Source: Ostrinia nubilalis (Eukaryota; Arthropoda; Insecta; Lepidoptera; Crambidae). From it: a DNA stretch of 64,000 nt. The position numbers and the translations under genes were made by a program. Location: the NCBI RefSeq assembly GCF_963855985.1, contig NC_087091.1, forward strand, positions 14,700,154 through 14,764,153. The letters are read 5' to 3'. The notes under the pieces are model-generated. The model was not told where the DNA came from and ran no database searches. It saw only the letters and a list, made by a program, of their open reading frames with translations. Within the stretch, counting starts at the first letter, position 1, and every line of letters starts with the position of its first letter. Shown piece by piece: positions 58,193-64,000 of this stretch.

Positions 58193-61100
58193 AATTTTAC
58201 TGATTGCATTTTTGGCATCAGTATCGATCACTAATCACCCCCTGATAGTTATTTTGAAAATATATTTCATGTACAGAATTGACCTCTCTACAGATTTATT
58301 ATAAGTATAGATTTACAAGTATACTAGTTCAAGTTTACGAGTATACGAACACGAGTTCATGAGTATACAAGTACAAGTTAATGAGTATACAGTAAGAGTT
58401 CACGAGTATACAAGTACGAGTTCATGAGTGTACGAGTATGAATTCATATGAGTATACAAGTCAGAGGTGCGATTGTGTAAAGTTGTTCATGGATGGACAA
58501 TGAATACAATTGATCATCGATCGTATATCTAAATTCGAATTGTGTAATTTTGTCCATTTCATGAAGACCGAAAAGTGACCGGTCGTATATAATCGTTTCA
58601 TGGATTTGCGTTTTATTAATGAAAAACATTCGCTAAAACTCATTATTTTTTAACAAATAGCAAATGAAATCCATGTTCAAATGCAGTTTTTTTTAATAAA
58701 ATTTTATGATTGCACCTTAATAACATACTTTTATTCATAAAAACATTGAATTCGAATTAAAAATTTACCTCTGCAAATCATATAACCAAACGCATAGAAC
58801 GAATGAAATACGAGTTCCACTACCCGCCCCCAGGTGGCATACATAGGCAGGCTAAGTTGAATACTACTCTACAATAGGTGGCGTTAATGGACTACGAAAA
58901 ACGACGTGAAATGCTTACTTCTTTTTATTTATTTATACTTTAATGCCAAAATTTTAACCTAAGGCGAACTTAATCTCACATTTAATCAATTATAAATAAA
59001 TAAGTGTTTTGAGAAGTAGTATTTTAATCTATGTTCTGTGAATGACAAGTGTTATCTGTCAAGTGTCAAAAAACTTGAAAAACTTTTACGAAGTTTTTGA
59101 ATTATGTTAAATTTGTTTATAAACACAAGTAAGTATAGATTATTACACTAAATTAAGGCATTCTATCAAAAATGAAAACAACCCAAGTTTCAATAACTAC
59201 TCCTGTAACTTTGGTTTCTTCATATCAAATAATCAATTTCATTTTCAGTGCCAAAGGCAAGAATAAATTGCCCACGCCAGATGGAGACCCAGCTAAATAA
59301 TGTAGTAACAGCGCGTGGTCGTGTGATGAGGGTTCCTTGACTTGAGTTCTGGCGCAACACGTCCTGGGCACTAAACAAGATTGGGGATGGGACGTCTAAA
59401 GAGGTGCAAGCCTGGAAAACGGTAGGGCCTATTTTATTGACATTAACCAATAAACTGTTCAACATACTTACACAACATAACATTATTATGACTCTTATAA
59501 TGCGAACAGCTAGGGACTGGAATTTGTTGCCTGCTGCTGTCTTTCCCGAAGACTATAATCCGGGTGTTTACAAGGCGAGAGTGAATAGGCACTTACAGCC
59601 CAGATATGTACCATCCTAGACTGCATCCCACTTAACACTTGGTGCGATTGTGGTCAAATACCTGCCTCGTTATGCATAAAAAAAACAGTGACTAAGATTT
59701 ATCACAATTTTTCAGCCACATTCTAGCTAGCAGCTAACATGTTTTTTTTGTTTCTCATTGCAGCTCTCGTCTTGCTCTACAGCACTTGCACTTGTCCCAC
59801 CATCTACCAGTGTTAGAACTCTTCCAATAATTTCCCACACCCAGGTGGAGAATACTCCAGTTACTGCTACTGCTACTCTAAAATATGTAAGTTAAATAAT
59901 GGATTATGATAATGTATGTTTATATTATTATTATGTATGAACAGTATGATTTATGTTGCACAAATAATGAAGGTATTTTTAGTAGCTTTTGCCAGCGGCT
60001 CCACCCGCTTAAAATTTAGTTTGTCACAGATTGTCATAAATTATAGACTGTATGTTAATCTAGGTTACAAACAATAATACTGTTAAGTTTACACAAAATC
60101 CGTTCAGTAGTTTTGGCGTGAAAGAGTAACAAACATCCAGACATTATGACATCCAAACTTTCGCATTTATAATATTAGTAGGATAATAGATATGTGTTGT
60201 AGCTATATCCTAGCTAGCAGCTAACATGTTATTTTGTTTGTCATTGCAGCTCTCATCTTGTTCTACAGCGCCTGCACCTGTCCTACCATCTACCAGTGTT
60301 GGAACTCTTCGAAGTGTATTAATGATTATTATTTTAGTAACCATAAAAGTTTAAAACAATACATTTTATTGCATAATTATTTGTTAGAAAAAACGACAAG
60401 TACAAATGAGTAGGGAGGCTGTTGATTTTTCATGGTTATTTTATATCTTGTTGATTGTTCCAAAAAAAAACTAAGTTTTCAAGAATTCTGTGATTTAAAG
60501 TATCTATAGTATTATATTTAAAATAAAAACTTTGTAAAGAGACGAAGGCTGACCACAAAAGAAGTACTTATAGCTGTCTGTGTCTGTGTAAAGAATTTAA
60601 ATAAAAAGATGTGTATATTTGAACAGTTTTCTTTATTTTATTAGTCATTTATTCCTGTAAATAAGCCCACACAGGGCACTTTTACATGTCCCAACATAAC
60701 TTTACCCTACCACTTTGGCAGTATTGTGGGTTAAGGCTGATTAAAACGTGTTAAGTAGGTACCTACCTAACTACTTTATTGACTTAATTTTAAGTAATTA
60801 ATTGCGTAGTAGTATAGTACAAAACTTAGTGTTAATGAAAAAGAACTCTTGTGTCTCACTAAAACTTATTTCCATTAACACCAAGCACTCACCGCTTACC
60901 ACACTTTATCTTTCAAAGAAATAAATTAACAATTTGCATACGAGGACGAGGATAGAATTACACCTCCTATGAGAATTTATACGATTATCATGAGTTACGA
61001 GTCACCGCAATCATTTGACATTAGCAATGGGCTCATGAAACTTAGACAATTCGAATTTTCTGTCAAAATCATATTCATCATTCACTCATCGTATAAAATT

Positions 61101-64000
61101 ACGATCAAATCGTTATTATATCGTTATCGTTTTATGAACTCCTTACACAATTAGAATTAGCCGTTTGAGACATCATAACGTACGTTATGAACTGTCAAAT
61201 GAATACGATTGCCTTAGACAATCGCACCACAGGTTCACGAGTATAACTACGAGTCAGGTTCACGAGGGTACGAGTACGAGTTCATACGTGTACGAGTTCA
61301 TATGTGTACGAGTTCATACGTGTACGAGTTCATGAGTATACGAGTAAGAGTTTACGAGTATACTAGTATAACGCGATCATCAGAGGATATTCCCAGATAG
61401 CCATACTCATCTAATAGATTTTATGGACAATGATGAATGGATGAGCAATAAATCTGCATAAAACAATAAAGATTGACATTTTCTTTGAGACCTTGGTCAG
61501 TTCATAGTTGTTTGCCAAGTTTTTCCTAATTAAATAATTTCTTATCAGATCGTTCTAGGTCGGAATTCTCCTTTTAGCACTTGCCATATTGTTTTAAAAC
61601 TTCATTATTGTATTTCAGGTAAAATTCGGGAAGACAACTCAACGCGCGACGAGTCCCGAAGAAACAAATTTCTACCTCCTCCACTTATCGTTACTAAGGG
61701 AGTACTTAGAGCAAGAGTTTATGTCCATAAAGGATACGCTTCCCTTTGAGTATGATTTAGAGAAGATCGTAGACGACTGGGTGCTTATGGGGTTCTTAGT
61801 CGGAAATGATTTTATACCCCATCTACCTCATATGCACATATCAAACGATGCATTGCCTTTATTGTATAAAACGTATATGAAGGTATTACCTACCTTAGAT
61901 GGTGAGTTCACACTTTTCTTACTTTGAACTAGAGTTTACTTTGTTTTTGTTTAATAGAATAAGAAACATAACCCTCCTTCTGGCGCAGTCGGGTAAAAAA
62001 ACTGCCCATCAGCACTTTCATATTATTATTTCATTAGCTAACATGGGGTTACCCATGTTAGCTGATAAATAGTATGTAGTAAAGTAACAGGCCAAATTTC
62101 ATTGTCTTCATTCTACTCGCACTTTATCGACCTTATCTGAAATGCACCATATTATGCTAACGAATTACGGACCACTTCTGCTTGACGCCAAGAATTCAAT
62201 CGTAATTTCTCTCAGTTTGTTCATAATTATTCTTCTTCATTTCCAGGATATATTAATGAAGCTGGTGACTTGAACCTGCAAAGGTTTGAAATATTTATGC
62301 AAGAATTAGCAAAAATAGATAAAGAAAAGTTCAATGAGGTTTACGTCGACCTAAAATATTTTGAGGCCAAAACTGGTCGGCGGCCCAACGCGCAAGAAAG
62401 GAAGCAGGTTGGTTTTATTTAATGGTGTTACATATATTTTGTGTTATGTTTTTGTTACTAAAATCTAATAAGAATCCGGTGAAAAACTTCCTACCTCCTA
62501 ACTGAACTGATTTATGTAAATGTCTGTATCTCTTCATCTCACTTTCACACATAGATGAGAGACGGGTACATAGAAATTATGAAGTTTGTCAATAGGTGCC
62601 AATATACATTGTACCTATTTCCTTGTTTCAGTACAAACCCAACAACGACGAAACATTCAACGTCGATGTTGAAGACATAAAGAACAATAAACCTGACGAC
62701 GATCTGCAAGCGCTGATCAACGCCACTGAAGATATGGTAAACATAATAATCAACATCATTATTTCAGCCATAGGACGTCCACTGCTGAACGTAGGCCTCC
62801 CCCAATGTTTTCCATGCGCTGGACGCAGGCTACTACCAATCGATCAACATGCAAAACATTGGGAGGCCTATGTCTATCAAATTATTACATTCTTCCGTAG
62901 GTATACGGACAAAGTCCTGTGTTTAACCCTCGACGCAAAAAGAGGGATGTTAAAAGTGTAGAGTGTATGGAGGTGCCAAATAAGTGCACCACTTATTCAC
63001 TTACAGGATCAGCAAAACTTTGTTTGAACAATTATTGTTGTATTTTTTTCAGTTTTTAGAGGAAGCAGACGAATCAGATGGATACGAAGAAACTAGTGAT
63101 GGTGATTATTTCTTGATTTAAAACTAAGTCAAAAGAAATTAGTATTTGTGACTTAAAATTGATTAAAATAAAAATTTCATTTTGTTTGCAGAAGAGGCCA
63201 ACATAGAAATGGAGTTCTTGTTGCACAAAAAAGATTATTATATGAATAAGTTAGACTATACAAAAGTCACTAAGTAAGTAATCGTTTTATTAACATATTT
63301 GGTATTTTAGTGATGATTCGTTAGCGGTTAAGAAAAACGTCATATGTATTTTGGTAGTTTATTTTTAATTTCGCAACAACACTTTAAATTCTCTCAAGAA
63401 CTCACAATGAGTTCTAGTATTTACTGAAAAAAAAAAACTTTTAGTTCGTCAATTACCTTATCAAAAAATACTCGACACGTATTTTCACTTTTTCAAACTA
63501 ATGCAAATTGAAAGAAATACAGCGTTCCAAAGTTATTAAGAAGAAGCCTGTGAGGTCAAGGCGTGCTTAAAAGTGTAGCACTTTGTGACATCACGCGGAA
63601 CTTTAACGCGTCATAACTTCGTAAAGATGAACTACACTGAAATGTCCCACCGACGACATTGATAGAAGGGCGCCACCATCTTCGTTCAACTACATGGTTT
63701 CCACCGTGGCAAAAGTCGGAACTAGCGATCCGCTATTGACGGTGGCCCACCTGTCAGTGTCAAATAAAGGACAGTTCAGTGTAGTTCCTCTCTAATTGCT
63801 TGTTTGATTGACAAATAAAAAGATACATGTCCAATATTTTTTGATAATTTAATTGACAGACTAAGTTTTTTTAGGAAACCATTAAAGAATTTTAGAAACT
63901 TAATCCTTAACAGCCGCGTATTACAGGGAAGTGTTAGCGGACCAGGCGGAAGGCTACGTTCGAGCCATCCAGTGGAACCTGTGGTACTACTACAAGGGCT
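55960..64000 (+). CDS. XRN1: 5'-3' exoribonuclease 1 (pacman), N-terminal part
   Basis: Exons: 55960-56034, 56415-56641, 56857-56909, 57021-57181, 57594-57758, 61619-61901, 62247-62407, 62632-62736, 63053-63101, 63192-63273, 63927 to past 64000. All phases agree; about 478 residues are in view and the gene runs off the window. XRN1 degrades decapped, 5'-monophosphate RNA in the cytoplasm, the final step of decapping-dependent mRNA decay. The start [17 protein letters not shown] is the family hallmark. Catalytic acids are visible: D35 ([11 protein letters not shown]), D86 ([18 protein letters not shown], with K93, Q97, R100, R101 for the 5' phosphate), E176 and E178 ([10 protein letters not shown]), D206 and D208 (LDADLIML) and D291 ([10 protein letters not shown]). 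Exon 11 reads [21 protein letters not shown] cytoplasmic XRN1, not nuclear XRN2, from MGVPKFFRY and YVRAIQWNL. Intron 5 (3.86 kb) is swollen by repeats. Confidence 0.97.
57804..58312 (+). repeat. SINE-like repeat with two 135-bp units, XRN1 intron 5
   Basis: Starts ACTAGCGGCCGCCCGCGACT 45 bases after exon 5 and ends ATTTATTATAAGTATAGAT. It has two GCGGTTTAGAT units (57,863 and 57,998) against four in the copy at 11,926. The GACA run (about eight repeats) is longer here. Confidence 0.75.
58313..58462. repeat. GAGTATACAAGTACGAGTTCAT minisatellite, block 1
   Basis: About seven irregular units of 20-24 bases built from ACGAGTTCATGAGTATACAAGT-like words, directly after the SINE-like repeat in XRN1 intron 5. 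The same words recur at 61,232-61,375. Confidence 0.75.
59400..59690 (+). mobile_element. LINE 3' end in XRN1 intron 5
   Basis: Encodes [20 protein letters not shown], then YKARVNRHL, the usual C-terminus of a non-LTR reverse transcriptase, and continues into the tail CTGCATCCCACTTAACACTT, GGTGCGATTGTGGTC. Same tail as 21,752 and (reverse) 27,125. Confidence 0.7.
59722..59835 (+). repeat. Duplicated 110-bp segment, copy A
   Basis: CTAGCTAGCAGCTAACATGT, then CATTGCAGCTCTCGTCTTGC, CTACAGCACTTGCACTTGTC and CATCTACCAGTGTTAGAACT. Copy B is at 60,208-60,318, about 90% alike. Each contains an acceptor-like TTGCAG followed by an open stretch, but no in-frame role in XRN1 is evident because exons 5 and 6 already join as EEVKFGK. 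Confidence 0.6.
59985..60185 (+). repeat. SINE-like repeat ending TTATAATATTAGTAGGAT
   Basis: Begins near GCCAGCGGCTCCACCCGCTT, contains ATCCGTTCAGTAGTTTTGGC, GTGAAAGAGTAACAAACATC and the terminal words above, which I recognise as a common lepidopteran retroposon tail. Lies between the two duplicated 110-bp segments. Confidence 0.65.
60208..60318 (+). repeat. Duplicated 110-bp segment, copy B
   Basis: CTAGCTAGCAGCTAACATGT, CATTGCAGCTCTCATCTTGT, CTACAGCGCCTGCACCTGTC; see copy A at 59,722. Confidence 0.6.
61232..61375. repeat. ACGAGTTCATACGTGT minisatellite, block 2
   Basis: GTACGAGTTCATACGTGTAC-type units, six to seven copies, the same family as block 1 at 58,313. Lies about 240 bases before XRN1 exon 6. 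Confidence 0.75.
62753..62880. mobile_element. Inverted pair of LINE 3' tails, XRN1 intron 8
   Basis: CAGCCATAGGACGTCCACTG, CTGAACGTAGGCCTCCCCCA (reverse tail) is followed by GGACGCAGGCTACTACCAAT, GGGAGGCCTATG (forward tail), with complementary CCCCCAATGTTTT and AAAACATTGGG. Begins 17 bases after the exon 8 donor. Confidence 0.7.
63629..63787. mobile_element. MITE in XRN1 intron 10
   Basis: GAACTACACTGAAATGTCC at the left faces GGACAGTTCAGTGTAGTTC at the right, 159 bp in all, GC-rich inside (CCACCGTGGC, ACGGTGGCCCACC). Ends 139 bases before exon 11. Confidence 0.65.

Larger units (their letters stand above)
58463..61231. mobile_element. Possible large insertion splitting the minisatellite
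   Basis: The left edge AGGTGCGATTGTGTAAAG and the right edge (complement) TGGTGCGATTGTCTAAGG are inverted, and both ends contain AATTCGAATTGT. Matching minisatellite lies on both outer sides, as if an element of about 2.77 kb had landed inside it. The interior holds other repeats; no transposase found. GGTGCGATTG also occurs in local LINE tails, so the ends could be coincidental. Confidence 0.4.

Noticed and set aside
62596..62961. 121-codon ORF extending XRN1 exon 8
   Set aside because: Only 62,632-62,736 is XRN1; the rest reads through the donor into LINE tails, and the family continues in exon 9 at 63,053.

Overview
The window looks like nuclear DNA of a lepidopteran insect (moth or butterfly). 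It is AT-rich, its genes are split by short GT-AG introns, and it carries tRNA-derived SINEs, remnants of R1-clade and other non-LTR retrotransposons, hAT and TA-target MITEs, and the repeat that begins CGGCCGCCCGCGACTTCG and ends in AAGTATAGAT, which I recognise as widespread in Lepidoptera. No bacterial, phage or CRISPR features were seen.

Layout. Positions 1 to about 36,770 hold no protein-coding host gene that I can support; they are repeats and unassigned sequence. The main structure is a 5.88-kb composite unit with terminal inverted repeats, present twice head-to-tail (9406-15289 and 15292-21175). Each copy holds a broken R1-clade LINE interrupted by a hAT element (itself carrying a SINE-like repeat) and by a foldback element, followed by a second LINE fragment. 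A LINE remnant and a C-rich minisatellite enclosed by inverted repeats follow (about 22,000-24,250).

Three host genes occupy the right half. (1) 36,775-50,673, plus strand: a 13-exon ABCG5/ABCG8-type half-transporter, reconstructed as 637 residues with every exon phase consistent. Its ATP-binding motifs are degenerate. Its introns hold a 1.39-kb foldback, a partial copy of exon 3, a palindromic SINE and a 177-bp satellite. After exon 12 lie four tandem 72-nt copies of the sequence for transmembrane helix 5, each with its own splice sites. (2) 52,981-55,100, minus strand: NF-YB, the histone-fold subunit of the CCAAT-binding factor NF-Y, 5 exons and 189 residues, with an apparent GC-AG first intron. 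(3) 55,960 to beyond 64,000, plus strand: the N-terminal part of the cytoplasmic 5'-3' exoribonuclease XRN1 (pacman), 11 exons so far, with all active-site acidic residues present.

NF-YB and XRN1 are divergent, with about 860 bp between their start codons. The three genes belong to different processes (sterol/lipid-type transport, transcription, mRNA decay) and nothing suggests they act as a pathway. All exon boundaries were worked out by eye from splice consensus, reading phase and remembered family motifs; no alignment or transcript data were available.
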